Counted from the stretch's first letter, positions 1 through 9,840 are shown. The stretch is 26,444 nucleotides of DNA from Ophiocordyceps camponoti-saundersi (nom. inval.) (GCA_003339415.1 PDHQ01000404.1:1-26444), one strand, 5' to 3'. Notes: generated by a model not told the origin, from the sequence alone. Numbers and translations: made by a program.

Positions 1-126
1 ATTTTTATTATTATTTTTATTATTATTTTTATTATTATTTTTATTATTATTTTTATTATTATTTTTATTATTATTTTTATTATTATTTTTATTATTATTT
101 TTATTATTATTTTTATTATTATTTTT
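1..126. repeat. 12-bp minisatellite (ATTTTTATTATT)n
   Basis: About ten and a half near-perfect copies of the 12-mer ATTTTTATTATT run from the first base of the window. The array may extend beyond the left edge. It contains no C or G. Confidence 0.95.
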
Positions 127-1414
127 AGCTAATTATAAAGTAAAGTAACTACGTTTTTAAGCTTTTTAAGTATTATAATAAAGTATAAGTTTAATTTAAG
201 TTAGTTTTATACCTTAGCTATAAAAATATCTAAGTAAAAAAAGCGTTATATTTTAATTAAAGTTATATTAAGGTAAAAGTTAATATTAATAAAAATAATT
301 TATAAGATATAATTAAAGCTAATAAGGTTAAAGTTATTTCTTAAATATATCGCTTAGTAATTAAGTATAGCCTAAGCTAAGTTAATAGTTTTAATTCGCT
401 TATTATATATTTTTTAAGTAACCTCGCTTAAGAGCGTAAGGAGTTTAAGTTAGAAGCTAGTTACTAGCTTAAGAAAGTTAGATACTCTAAGAGAGGACTA
501 TTTATAGTAATTTTAAGAGGGGTAATAAAGGTTAAAATCGCTATATAAAAAAGTAGCTATTAAGCTAAAGTTAAGGTAAATAATATTTTTTTAAAAAAGG
601 GGACCTAACTTAATTATTAATAAAAGTAAGTAAATAAATATAATTTATAATAAAGGTAAGGTATAAAAGAGAATAGATATTATATTAAGGGTAATAAAAA
701 AAGTTTAAAAGAAAAAGTTTAATTATTTATAAATATAAAGAATCGCTTAGCTATTAAAATTTATAAGTTTATATAATAAGATACTTAGGAGCGGTAAGCG
801 ACTAAATTAGTTATATTATAGTTTTTATATATAAATAAGATTATAGCTAACTAAGCTATAAAGCGCTATATATATAAAATAGTTACGCTTTTATATATTC
901 TAAAAAAGGGTTTTAATTTTTATTAAAAGCGGATAAGGTAAAAGTTTATAATTATATTAAGGTAAATAAAAAGGCTCCTTATCCCCTATTAGCTCCCTAT
1001 CCTCCTTAAGTATTAAGAGTAATATTAGTCTCTTATTATAACTCCTTTTTAATACTAAACTAAGGTTCTTATTTATATTAAATTAAATTATAGCTTATAA
1101 CTATAATAAGGGTAGGAGAGATCGCTTTTAAAATTAAACTTTAATAAAGCTATTACTAAATTAAGATTAAGTTAGCTATAAGTAATTTTAAAACTTATAT
1201 AATTAATAAGCGTAATTACTATATACTTAGTTTTAATACGCTTTCGAAATAAAATAGTTTTAGGATTATAAAGCGTAGTATCTCTTATAAAGGATATAGC
1301 TTTTAGTTTTATTTTTAGCTAGGGCTAGGTATACGCCCTTTACTTTTAAGTACGCCGCGGCTATATAAAGGCTATAATATAGTTATTTATAATAATATTT
1401 CGCTATATATTTAA
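127..1414. other. RIPped AT-rich DNA, nothing assignable
   Basis: Almost free of CA and TG (for example 301-420 contains neither). Stops are dense in all frames and I found no repeat partner inside the window. Slightly GC-richer patches at about 420-560, 780-1000 and 1315-1370 may be remnants of coding DNA, but no motif could be recognised. Confidence 0.6.
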
Positions 1415-1450
1415 ATTAGTAATATTAGTAATATTAGTAATATTAGTAAT
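1415..1450. repeat. short ATTAGTAAT 9-bp tandem array
   Basis: Four copies of the 9-mer ATTAGTAAT. The same unit forms the longer array at 2134-2260, so the two arrays bracket the non-RIPped island between them. Confidence 0.9.
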
Positions 1451-1611
1451 TATAAGTGCTTATAATAATTTTTATTCTTTATAATAAATAATAAAGGTAT
1501 AAATAACTAATATAAAAATATAATAACTACTCTATAATATAATATAGAAAATCTAGTATTTTATTATATTTATTATATAAATAAATAACTAAGGTTATTA
1601 CTTTATACCTT

Positions 1612-2130
1612 AAAAGCACTAGCATAATACATTGTTACCTTCGTACACAAGGCTCCGGCCCTCTAAGGCTGAGAACAATATAGACTATTGAGACCTTGTA
1701 CGGATCCGTCACGGTCGGCGTTGGTCGGCGTTTCCAGACTCTACGGAAACAGGTAACACGGAAAGCCGAATATTAAACTAACTATAATACTTTCCGGACT
1801 TCCGAAAACACTCCCAAATACGTCATCTTCTGGTACACAGAATAACCCTCTCCTTAACCGGAAAAGTCACTGCGTTTATGAGAAATTAAGTATTTAGAGA
1901 AGAGGTTTTTCCTGCCACTTAGTAGACAGCAATTCAATCACTCACTCTCTTCCCTACCTTCTAAATAATTCTATTGTTAACCTATTGTTACAAAACCACC
2001 ACTATTCTAATCCGATTTAAACGCGCTTCCACATCCAACAATCCTATTGTTTAAATCTCCATTGCCAGACAATCAATTATCTTCCCGACCTTAAACCGAT
2101 CGAAAGTGCTGTCCGACTTCTGTCTAGCAC
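1612..2130. other. RIP-spared island (non-coding, possibly solo LTR or unique DNA)
   Basis: Base use changes abruptly here: CA and TG dinucleotides are common, GC is near normal, and then the RIPped state returns. No long reading frame is seen on either strand. Visible structure includes an 8-bp inverted pair TGTTACCT (1633-1640) / AGGTAACA (1751-1758), a doubled 10-mer at 1713-1732, and three CTATTGTT copies (1971-1978, 1982-1989, 2044-2051). Read on the minus strand, 2040 to 1633 begins TGTTGGA and ends GTAACA, as a 408-bp solo LTR might, but I found no matching target-site duplication. It is either single-copy DNA never exposed to RIP or an insertion younger than the last RIP episode. Confidence 0.75.
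1713..1732. repeat. tandem duplicate of GGTCGGCGTT
   Basis: Two perfect adjacent copies of the 10-mer GGTCGGCGTT inside the RIP-spared island. Both keep their TG junction. The function is unknown; a duplicated protein-binding site is one possibility. Confidence 0.85.
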
Positions 2131-2133
2131 TTA

Positions 2134-2260
2134 TAGTAATATTAGTAATATTAGTAATATTAGTAATATTAGTAATATTAGTAATATTAGTAATATTAGT
2201 AATATTAGTAATATTAGTAATATTAGTAATATTAGTAATATTAGTAATATTAGTAATATT
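2134..2260. repeat. TAGTAATAT 9-bp tandem array, about 14 copies
   Basis: Near-perfect 9-mer array that starts right at the edge of the RIP-spared island. Because the unit is three codons long, one frame reads as a Val-Ile-Leu repeat, which is an artefact of the satellite and not a gene. Confidence 0.95.
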
Positions 2261-3162
2261 ATTAAAGTTATATTATATTATTATAAACTTTAATATAAGA
2301 GATTTTTATATTTATTATAAGTTTATTTTATATAAGTTTATTAATATCTATTATATTAGTAACTTTTAATATTAAGTATATACGTATAGCTTCTTTATTA
2401 TAAAGTTAAAAAGCTTAGACTTAGGTAATTTTAACTTTATTAACTTTCTTAATTTATTATATAAGTGCGTCTTAGTTACTATAAGCGGCCTTTATATATA
2501 CTTTTTCCGCTATATTAAAGTAAGTCCTCTAACTATAAACCGCTCCCTTTCTAAAAATAATAAGGATTTACTTAACTAAAGCTACTTACTTTTTATATTT
2601 CGAATAAAATATAATTATAATTTCTTTACTAAGGAGCTATTATATTATTAATATAGCTTTATACTTTAAAGCTATATTTATAGCTTATATAATCTTTTAT
2701 AAGGTTAGTTATAAAGTATTTATATTAATTATAGTATTTTTTATAAATATAATAACTTTTTTATTAAAGTAGCTTAAAATAAGTTTAACTATTATATATT
2801 TATTAATAGCTATAAACGCTTATATTAAGTAAGCTTAATAAGTATTTAAACTAGCTATTAATAAGAGGGCTTTTTATATAACTTTAGTAACTATTTTTAT
2901 AATTAACTTTATAATCTTAAGTAAAAGTTAGGTCTTAGTTTAGTTTAAAGTAGCTATATATTTTTTATAAATTTTAGCCTTAAAAGCTATTATAATATTT
3001 TATATTTCGGAAAACGCTATAGCTAATATTACTATAATAAGCTTACTATATATATCCTTTATATCGTAATTATTAAAGCACTATGCTTAGTTTATCGCTT
3101 TATTTATCTTAATATTATTATTATATTACCCTTAGCTAGACTAAGGATATTATAAGGACTAA
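2261..3162. other. RIPped AT-rich DNA, nothing assignable
   Basis: CA/TG-depleted, stop-dense sequence. No repeat partner, RNA gene or motif was recognised. A GC-richer patch near 2480-2560 could be old coding DNA. Confidence 0.55.
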
Positions 3163-3852
3163 CTTAATCTCCGCGACCTCTTATTTATAACTATAAAAGT
3201 ATCGCCTATTCTTCGGGCCCCGGCCTTAGCCGCTACGGGCGCTATTATTATTATTTTAATAATAAATATATTATAGCAAGCGGAATATTAAATAATAGGT
3301 CTTATCTTATTATTATAAAAGGTTAATAAGTTATTTATTATTAAATAATATATAATATAATAACTTTATAACTTTAAATAATTAAGGTCCCTACTTATAC
3401 TTTACGCTATAATATTATAAGAATTTAATACTTTTTACCTTTTAAAGTTTAACTTTGCTAAGGGAATAACTCTAAATATAAAATTATAAAGCGGTCTGCC
3501 TTTTAATTTATTTTTAATACTAATAATATTTAATAATAAAACTTAAAAGCTTAACTAATCTTAATAATATCTATATATAAGTAAAGGTTAATATATTATT
3601 ATTATTAACTTTAATAACTTATTTATTAATATTTTTTAAATTTTAATAAATCCTATTTTAAAATTTATATATAAAAAACTTACTAAGGTAATCTCCGCGT
3701 AAGATTTTCGCCCTATATAAAATATCCTTAATATAGCGTTTATTAAGCTTTAATAACGCTAATAAGCTTTTAAAAACCTATTTAGCTTACTTATTATTAT
3801 CTTCTCTATTATTTAGAAATTAATTAAAGCCGCTTTTTATAAAGTAATAGAT
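3163..3852 (+). pseudogene. possible RIP-degraded coding tract, unrecognised
   Basis: Read from 3163 in one frame (CTT AAT CTC CGC...), the tract looks mildly coding. A GC-rich stretch at about 3205-3245 gives a run of Pro, Ala, Leu, Arg and Gly codons, and TAA/TAG make up roughly a tenth of the codons, as expected if former Gln and Trp codons had been hit by RIP. It ends at the left copy of the 430-bp LTR-like repeat (3855), so an insertion may have cut it. No domain is recognisable. The stop density is close to background for such DNA, so this is a weak call. It could equally be a transposase remnant or not a gene. Confidence 0.3.
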
Positions 3853-3854
3853 AA

Positions 3855-4284
3855 TATTAGTTAGCCTTTATAATATATATACGGGAATTAATAGAGACTA
3901 CTATTACTAAAAGTATATTTTTTTAATTTTTAATAATTATCTATATCTTATCTACTAAGAGGATTTTAAGTCCTACTTATATATAAAGTGCCTTTATATA
4001 TATTCCTTTCTTCTTCTTTTATATATATCCCTTTTTTATACTTAATATTAGATTAAGTATAACTTAATCTTTTCCTAAAATTAATCTAATATTAATTAAA
4101 AGTTTATTAAAGCTCTTATCTAAAATACTATAATAAAAATACTAATAAAATTTACTTTACTCTTATTATCTTACTTCCTTATAATATATTCTATATATTA
4201 TACCCCCCTTTTCCTTATATAACTTATATATAAATCTCCTCCCTTACTTATATAAATTACCGTTATACTTTAGTATTTCCTATA
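3855..4284. repeat. 430-bp LTR-like repeat, left copy
   Basis: Aligns along its whole length with 13284-13712 in the same orientation; the differences are mostly C/T and G/A transitions. Both copies start TATTAGTTAGCC and end TTTCCTATA. These fit LTR ends TG...CA after RIP turned TG and CA into TA. The 5 bases before this copy (GATAA, 3850-3854) match 4 of 5 the bases after the other copy (GGTAA, 13713-13717), which hints at one element with a target-site duplication. A pyrimidine run at about 4291-4302 could be the polypurine tract of a minus-strand element. Confidence 0.75.
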
Positions 4285-4798
4285 CTAGTAACTTTTTCTT
4301 TTTTAGGAAGAGTTATTTCCTTAGCTTATATTATATTAAGCTATTTCTTTCTCCTTATTATAAAACCTTAAACTTTAATATTAAAGGTATTTATATTAAC
4401 TAAGCGTTTTAGCGCTTTATTAGGATTCTCCTTAGTTATCGCGTTTACTAAGTTATTTTATTTATTAATTTATTTTATTTCCTTAACTTTATAATTTTTA
4501 TATAGCTTCCTTATTAATATAATATTAATTATAAATCTCTTTTTTTTATTATATTAAGTTTAATAATATACTTATATAATAAATATAAGTTAATATAGAT
4601 AATAATTTAAATTATATTTAATCTAAGTTTAAATTAAATCCTTATTAATATTAACTTAATTAATATTTTTATATTAAAATTAGCTAATATATTATATATT
4701 TTTAAAATAAGTATAAATTAAGTTACCTTTTTATATTTTATTAAGCTTTAGTAAATAATATTCCTAAAAAAAGTAAACTTATCTTTTCCTCTTATCTC

Positions 4799-4830
<32 letters not shown>

Positions 4831-5095
4831 ATACTCTAGAGGCTATAAAAGTAGCTGCTAGAACCTCGGCGGTAAGTCGAGTAGGAAAAACCCTCCTAAA
4901 AGAGGTAAAACCTCCCGCTATATAGTAAGACCGCGTCTAGCTTAGGGCCGGGCTAAGCGCTCTATATATATAAAGAAAATAACCGTTAGTTATAATAATA
5001 TTATATAATATAAGGAAAGATAAGAAAAAATAGATAAGATAAGGAAAAAATAATAATAGTAGCGGTGTATATTACTTATATATGCTAGTATATAC
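4285..5095. other. RIPped DNA with a (TTA)n microsatellite
   Basis: AT-rich, no coding signal found. A perfect (TTA)n run lies at about 4799-4830. From about 4850 GC rises and CA/TG depletion weakens slightly toward the tRNA-like unit. Confidence 0.6.
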
Positions 5096-5105
5096 CTCCC
5101 TAGCC

Positions 5106-5187
5106 GCCCTCCTAGCGTAGTAGTTAAGCACCTAGAGATATTAGTCTCCTATAAGAGAGATAGTTAGTTCGAATCTAGCGGAGGGCA
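5106..5187 (+). tRNA. tRNA-like gene or tRNA pseudogene (SINE head possible)
   Basis: The 82-nt unit has a perfect 7-bp acceptor stem (5106-5112 GCCCTCC with 5180-5186 GGAGGGC), discriminator A5187, and a T arm GTTAG-TTCGAAT-CTAGC (5163-5179, one G-U pair). The internal pol III A box TAGCGTAGTAG (5113-5123) and B box GTTCGAATC (5167-5175) match their consensus, and a T5 run follows 6 nt after the end. The anticodon arm is ambiguous. GAGA/TCTC (5135-5138/5145-5148) closes a 6-nt loop TATTAG. Alternatively a 3-bp CTA/TAG stem closes another loop and TCTC/GAGA forms a long variable arm. I cannot assign an amino acid. D-loop AGTAG is what RIP would make of the usual AGTGG. It could be a damaged tRNA gene or the head of a tRNA-derived SINE. 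Confidence 0.6.
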
Positions 5188-5188
5188 T

Positions 5189-5202
5189 GGGTATTTTTAC
5201 CC
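5189..5202 (+). terminator. pol III-type T-run terminator within a small hairpin
   Basis: T5 at 5194-5198 directly follows the tRNA-like unit, as pol III needs. It sits inside the mirror-paired GGGTA/TACCC (5189-5193/5198-5202). Confidence 0.5.
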
Positions 5203-5212
5203 TAATTATATA

Positions 5213-5299
5213 GCCGGGGTACGGTCCGACCCCGGCATAACCCTAGTAGGAGTAGTAACCCTGCCGGGCTCCTTTCCTCCCTCGGCAGGAGTAGTAACC
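5213..5299. other. GC-rich hairpin module with 12-bp direct repeats
   Basis: Contains a perfect 8-bp stem GCCGGGGT/ACCCCGGC (5213-5220/5229-5236) with an 8-nt loop and a 7-bp stem CCTGCCG/CGGCAGG (5260-5266/5283-5289). Two copies of GGAGTAGTAACC (5249-5260, 5288-5299) overlap the arms of the second stem. The segment is far more GC-rich than its surroundings and keeps some CA/TG. It may be the body of a SINE headed by the tRNA-like unit. No protein frame is evident. Confidence 0.6.
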
Positions 5300-5727
5300 T
5301 AGCTAAGGCTTAGGTAAGGTAGGGCGCGGGGTAAGGGTATAATTAGATAACGTAAGTTATTAGAGGAATAAGTTCCTTTTAATAGCGACTATAATTTAGT
5401 AATAGAGTATAATTATAAAGTAACTTAGTTATTTTTATTATAATATTTGCCGATATATATACCGGAATTATTTAGAACTTAGATAAGATATACGATAAGA
5501 AGTATAGGTACCTCTCGCTTAGGACTAATATAACTTCGGATACTTCCTATAATAATTAAGCTTTCCGATATAATATAGTTAGCTTATAAGCTAGCTAAAT
5601 ATATTAAGTAAGGGGTTTTTCCCTAAGGCACTTTAATTTTTCCTTTTTATTAAATAATTATATGCTTAGATACTTATATAAGTTACTAAAGTAATATAAT
5701 ATATATACCTCCTTAGCCTCTAAGTAT
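5300..5727. other. RIPped DNA, nothing assignable
   Basis: No reading frame, repeat partner or RNA gene recognised between the hairpin module and the next LTR element. Confidence 0.55.
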
Positions 5728-5732
5728 ATATT

Positions 5733-5944
5733 TATAAGGGATTAGTTTATAACTAATTATAGCTAAATAAGGGGGATTATAGCGGATATATTTAGGTTTT
5801 CCTAATAGCGCTTAGTTATCGCGCGGGGTATATAGCTAGCTTAAGAAAGGGGCTTCTCTCTCTCTTCTCCTTCCTCTCTTCGATAGCTTTAATTATAACT
5901 CTACTTTAGCTTACTTCTATAAACGCCTTAATAAGACCTTTATA
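5733..5944 (+). repeat. 5' LTR of the gag-only element (212 bp)
   Basis: Matches 7300-7511 along its full length. Shared landmarks are ATAGCGGATATATTTAGG, TTATCGCGCGGGGTATATAG and a CT-rich run. The differences are almost all RIP-type transitions. Confidence 0.92.
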
Positions 5945-6199
5945 TTAATTAAAGCTCCTCTTACTGCTAACCGAACGTAAGAGTAAGATTTTAGTATAAA
6001 ACGCCGTTAAATTCTGCTTATATTAAAGCTGCTTTTAGCTTATTCCGGCCTAAACTCTTAGCTAGCCGCTATATATACTAAATTTACGATTAACGGAGCC
6101 GTAATTAGGGAGCCTAAGTCCTAGTTCTACTATATTTTTTCTTATCTCGGCACTTTCTAGTAGATATTTTTTCCGTACGTTATTACGGCTATAGATTTT

Positions 6200-6780
6200 T
6201 CTTACTAGCCTAAAGCCTTTTTAGCGTACGTTTCTAAGCTTCTTAGGAAGAGTTATAAGGAGCGCCGAGTAGGTCTTTCCTTAGTTAAGATATATTAGGG
6301 GCTATTAGAGCCCCTTAGAGAATATATTACGAAATAGGAATATACTTTTTTCGAGGCTAGATTATTATACTAATCTAATTACGCTAAGATTATTCTACTC
6401 TCGTCTAGGCTATATAAGGAGCTATAAGAGCGCTTAGATCGTAAGAACTAGCTTATAACGTATACGGCCTTCGTTAGCTTTCTCCGAGGCTTTAATAAAA
6501 TATTTAATTCCGGGAATATTTTTAATACGCTAGTTAATTTACCGCCCCCCTTTTTAGCTAACCTAATAAATATTATATTTATATAATCTTATTTTAGCAT
6601 TATTAAGCGCTAGCGTTACTATTAGTATAACTAAATCGGTTATTTTAAGCGTAACTATCCGAAGCTTCGTAAGTAAATAGGGATATTAAGGTTAAAGCTT
6701 TTTATAAGCGGAGTAGGGAAGTTAAAGGTAAATCCGGAGTATTTTAATTAAGGGGATAATAAGTAAAAAGGGATAAGTAT
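6200..6780 (+). pseudogene. gag: RIP-degraded Gag with CCHC zinc knuckle
   Basis: One frame (codon starts such as 6200 and 6614) stays coding-like from about 6200 to 6780. It is rich in Lys, Arg, Leu and Glu codons, with TAA/TAG at intervals. At 6617-6658 the codons TAC-x2-TAT-x4-TAT-x4-TAT have exactly the spacing CX2CX4HX4C. Each key codon is one RIP transition from Cys (TGC/TGT) or His (CAT), and the intervening codons include Ile-Gly, Phe-Lys-Arg-Asn and a closing Pro, as in retroelement nucleocapsid knuckles. Gag proteins package the element RNA in virus-like particles in the cytoplasm. The frame breaks up after about 6780, before the right LTR. The N-terminus cannot be placed because start codons have been destroyed. 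Confidence 0.75.
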
Positions 6781-7286
6781 ACGCTAGATATTATAGCTTA
6801 GGTAATTTCTAGCCTCGTTATATTACCTTATATAGAGATAGTCCGCGCGTAGCTTAGGCGCGTAAATTTATTAGTAGGTATATATCGTAGTTATAATACG
6901 CCCTAGCTTATAAACTAGCGCTAGCGGCATATAGCGGTAAGTATACGGCTAGCTTTACTATTTACCGTAATCGGGATATTCTCTAAGCTTCCCGTAACCG
7001 GCATAGTATTACCTAGTCCTATACGCTAGCTATATAGGTAAGTTTTACTACTAGTATATAAGTTTATTAATTCTTACCTTAAGAGGTATTATAATTCTAA
7101 GCTTATTAGAATCTTCCCTATAAGGATTAGGGTTTAATTCCCTAAGCTATAAGGGAGCCTTTCCGCCCTCTTATCCTTATCTCTACGGAGGCTATTAGGT
7201 AATCGGCTAGGGACTATATAAAATATCTCGCTAGCGTAATAGTACGTAACTTTTCCGTCCTACGCTCCTACTTCCTCGGCTAGCCT

Positions 7287-7296
7287 AAGGAGGGGG
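7287..7296 (+). other. polypurine tract AAGGAGGGGG
   Basis: Ten purines immediately upstream of the right LTR, in the position where plus-strand DNA synthesis is primed. It fixes the element's orientation. Confidence 0.8.
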
Positions 7297-7299
7297 CTA

Positions 7300-7511
7300 T
7301 ATAAGGGATTAGTCTATAACTAATCGTAGCTAGATAGGGGGGATTATAGCGGATATATTTAGGTCTTCCCGATAGCGCTTAGTTATCGCGCGGGGTATAT
7401 AGCTAGCTCGGGAAAGGGGCTTCTCTCTCTCTTCTCCTTCCTCTCTTTAATAGCTTTAATTATAACTCCACTTTAGCTTACTTCTGCAGACGCCTTAGTA
7501 AGACCTTTATA
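7300..7511 (+). repeat. 3' LTR of the gag-only element (212 bp)
   Basis: The same length as the 5' LTR, but somewhat less RIPped: it keeps CTGCAGACG near 7486 where the other copy reads CTATAAACG. Confidence 0.92.
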
Positions 7512-7527
7512 ATATTACTTAACTTTT

Positions 7528-7624
7528 AGGTATATAGCTATATACCTTTTTTATATATAATATATACTTAAGTATATACTTTTTTTTTAAGCTTTCTTAA
7601 TTAGGAAGCCTTCTTAATTAGGAA
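7528..7624. repeat. 20-bp perfect palindrome and doubled 14-mer
   Basis: AGGTATATAGCTATATACCT (7528-7547) is its own reverse complement. TTCTTAATTAGGAA occurs twice (7594-7607, 7611-7624) with a 3-bp spacer. A G8 run ends at 7680. No function is assigned. Confidence 0.8.
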
Positions 7625-7919
7625 ATCGGTTTTTATAAATTAGTAATTTAAGGCCTAAAAATATATAAAGGAGGGGGGGGTCGCTTTTACTAATATAAGT
7701 AAGCTATTATTATCTTATTATTTTTTTAGTAATTTTAACTATATAAGTAATCTTTAGCGCGCGTAATTAGTTTATAGCTAACTTATACTAAAGTAAAATA
7801 CCCGCTAAACTTAACTTTCTTTAAGCGGTATCTTACGTAAAGTATATTAATACGCTTATTAGCTTTAGGAACCTTTATTAAGTATAAAAAAATAAGTACT
7901 CGGCCTTAGTATATATCTA

Positions 7920-8280
7920 TATTTACTAATAACTAGGGTAAATTATCTAAGCGCGGCCTACGTTAAATACGCGAATAATTATACTAGGTATTAGCTAATT
8001 AACGATCCTGCTATAGCCGATACCGTTCGCGCCGCGGTTAAGATCGCCCGCTAGCTAAGTTTCGATCGTAACGCCTAAATAATAAGTAATATCGGAGTCG
8101 TATCGGGTCCGCGGTAAGTTCTATACTAATAAGCGTAGTAGAAAAATACGATTTAGCGCGTTAAAGAGGCACGCGCTATCGCGTATCGTAATAATACTCG
8201 CGCTAATCGAGTCGTGCAGGCGGCCGCCGGCCGCGTACCACTTTAAGGCCTGCAGCCTCCCGCTATCCTTATCTCTTATT
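7920..8280 (+). pseudogene. GC-richer degraded coding tract, unrecognised
   Basis: GC content jumps here, with many CG-containing codons. The frame whose codons start at 7920, 8100 and 8157 reads as plausible protein. It has few stops apart from sites expected from Gln or Trp, an Ala/Val/Arg-rich helix-like stretch (about 8010-8060), and a basic segment with Lys-Glu-Ala-Arg-Ala-Ile-Ala and Thr-Arg-Ala-Asn-Arg-Val-Val-Gln (about 8160-8222). From 8210 to 8255 CA and TG are partly preserved. I do not recognise a family; the C-terminal part of a transposase or a captured host gene would both fit. It lies about 400 bp right of the gag-only element and is not part of it. Confidence 0.5.
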
Positions 8281-9840
8281 TAAGTATAATAATATACCTA
8301 ATTTATAATAAAAGATTAATATTATTAGCGAATAACTTATTAGTAAAAATATATAATTTTATATTATTTAGTAATATAAGGATATATTATAGCTAATAAT
8401 TTTAATATTTTTATTATTATCGAAATTACTTATTAAGCTTTTTATAATCTTTCTTTTTTAATAATTAGCGTTACGCGGCGATAAATAAATTATAAGTAGC
8501 TTTTAGTTAATAAATAAAAATAATATAAATACCCTTAGCTTATTATTTAAAATATTATTAAGTAAAGTTAAGGGCTAAGGGGTTAATAAGTTAAATTTTA
8601 ATAGCTTAGCTTTTTTACTAAAAATAGATCGAAGTTAAGCTAATATTAATCTAAAAACTATTAAAGTTTACGGTATTGCTAGCTTTAAGTATAGTTTTTA
8701 GCTTAATATAGAATTAAGTAGCTAATATATACTTTTTTTCTAATTATTTAAAAGCTTTTATACTAAGTATTAAAGTATTATTAGTTTATAAGCTAACTAG
8801 CTTAAATTAAAATCGATCGCTATACTTAATAAGAAAATAAGTATTAAATATTAATATATATATTTATAATTATTAGAGATAATAATCTTAATAAATATAA
8901 AATTAGTAAATATTAGCTTTTATAATCTTATATAAGGGCTTAATAACTTAAATAATAATATTATTAAGGTACTAATTTTTTATTTTTAGTAGTAAGGTAA
9001 TAATAATAATATATTTAAAGTTAGATTATAATTAGGGATATACTTATATAATATTATATAAAGTAAGTTTAAAACTTACTTAGGATTAACAGGTATAAAA
9101 GCTAAAATTAAGCGCTAGCTAATATATTAAATTATAAGAAACTAAGTAAATATAATATTTTTACCCTTATTGCTATAATTTATAATAATTAAGTATAACT
9201 TTTTATAAGGGTAATCTATTTTAGTTTTTTTAATTTCTTATATTATCTAAGCTTAAAAAATATATATTTTATAATATTTCTTAAGGTTATATTTTTTAAA
9301 AGAAAAGATATTATAGCTAATAAGATTATTAATCTCTTAAGTATCTAAGGCTTTAAAAAGGTACCCTAAGGTAATAATCTTTATTTTAAACTAAAGCTTA
9401 ATAGAAAATATTATATACTCTTTTTCCTTTTATATTAGGAAAGTATTATTTATAGATAAATTATAAGGAATATATATCGTAATTTGCAAATATAAAGTAA
9501 TATAAGGCGGTATAAGGTATAAACCGGTTTCTAAGTAAACTAAACTTAAATTCGATTTAAAGCCTTTATATAAAGGGGATATAAATAATCGAATATAAGT
9601 TAACTAAAATAATTATAGCTTATAAGGGAGATTAATAGTTATATTATAACTATTAATTAAAAATAGCGTATAAGGGCTAGTTTATTTATTAAGCTCTTTT
9701 TAAATATAAACCTAGCTATTAAAAAGTAGCTTTAAAATATTAGATATATTAGGTTTATTTTTTATAAATAAGGTATCGCAAACTATCTTTTAAATATAAA
9801 ACTATTATAATTCGGATATAGCTTTTTAAATAGCGGTAAT
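8281..9840. other. RIPped AT-rich DNA, nothing assignable
   Basis: Strong CA/TG depletion. No repeat partner inside the window and no motif recognised on either strand. The coding tract that follows may begin somewhat earlier than 9841. Confidence 0.5.

Larger units (their letters stand above)
5733..7511 (+). mobile_element. complete short LTR retrotransposon with gag only
   Basis: Two 212-bp direct repeats (5733-5944 and 7300-7511) flank a 1355-bp interior. Both start TATAAGGG and end CCTTTATA, which are TG...CA ends after RIP. Perfect 5-bp target-site duplications ATATT lie outside (5728-5732 and 7512-7516). A polypurine tract (7287-7296) sits 3 nt before the right LTR, setting the direction as plus. 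The interior holds a Gag-like frame with a CCHC knuckle but is too short for protease, reverse transcriptase and integrase, and none is seen. It therefore looks like a non-autonomous element that would have relied on another element's Pol. The equal LTR lengths and intact duplication show a simple single insertion. Confidence 0.92.

Noticed and set aside
1633..2040. Complete solo LTR in the RIP-free island
   Set aside because: The ends TGTTGGA...GTAACA (minus strand) or TGTTACCT...AGGTAACA (1633-1758) are suggestive, but no 5-bp target duplication flanks either version, so it is kept only as a possibility.
2106..2369. 87-codon open frame with a Val-Ile-Leu repeat, resembling a membrane protein
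   Set aside because: It starts at GTG, not ATG, and most of it is the translation of the 9-bp satellite at 2134-2260. The hydrophobic repeat follows from the unit being three codons long.
5733..7511. Two unrelated copies of a MITE or SINE instead of LTRs
   Set aside because: The perfect ATATT duplications lie outside the pair, not around each copy, and a polypurine tract and Gag knuckle lie between them.
8290..8340. Minus-strand Phe-Ala-Asn-Asn as a LINE RT F-A-D-D box
   Set aside because: The flanking residues do not resemble RT and the plus strand reads equally well. It looks like a chance match in AT-rich DNA.
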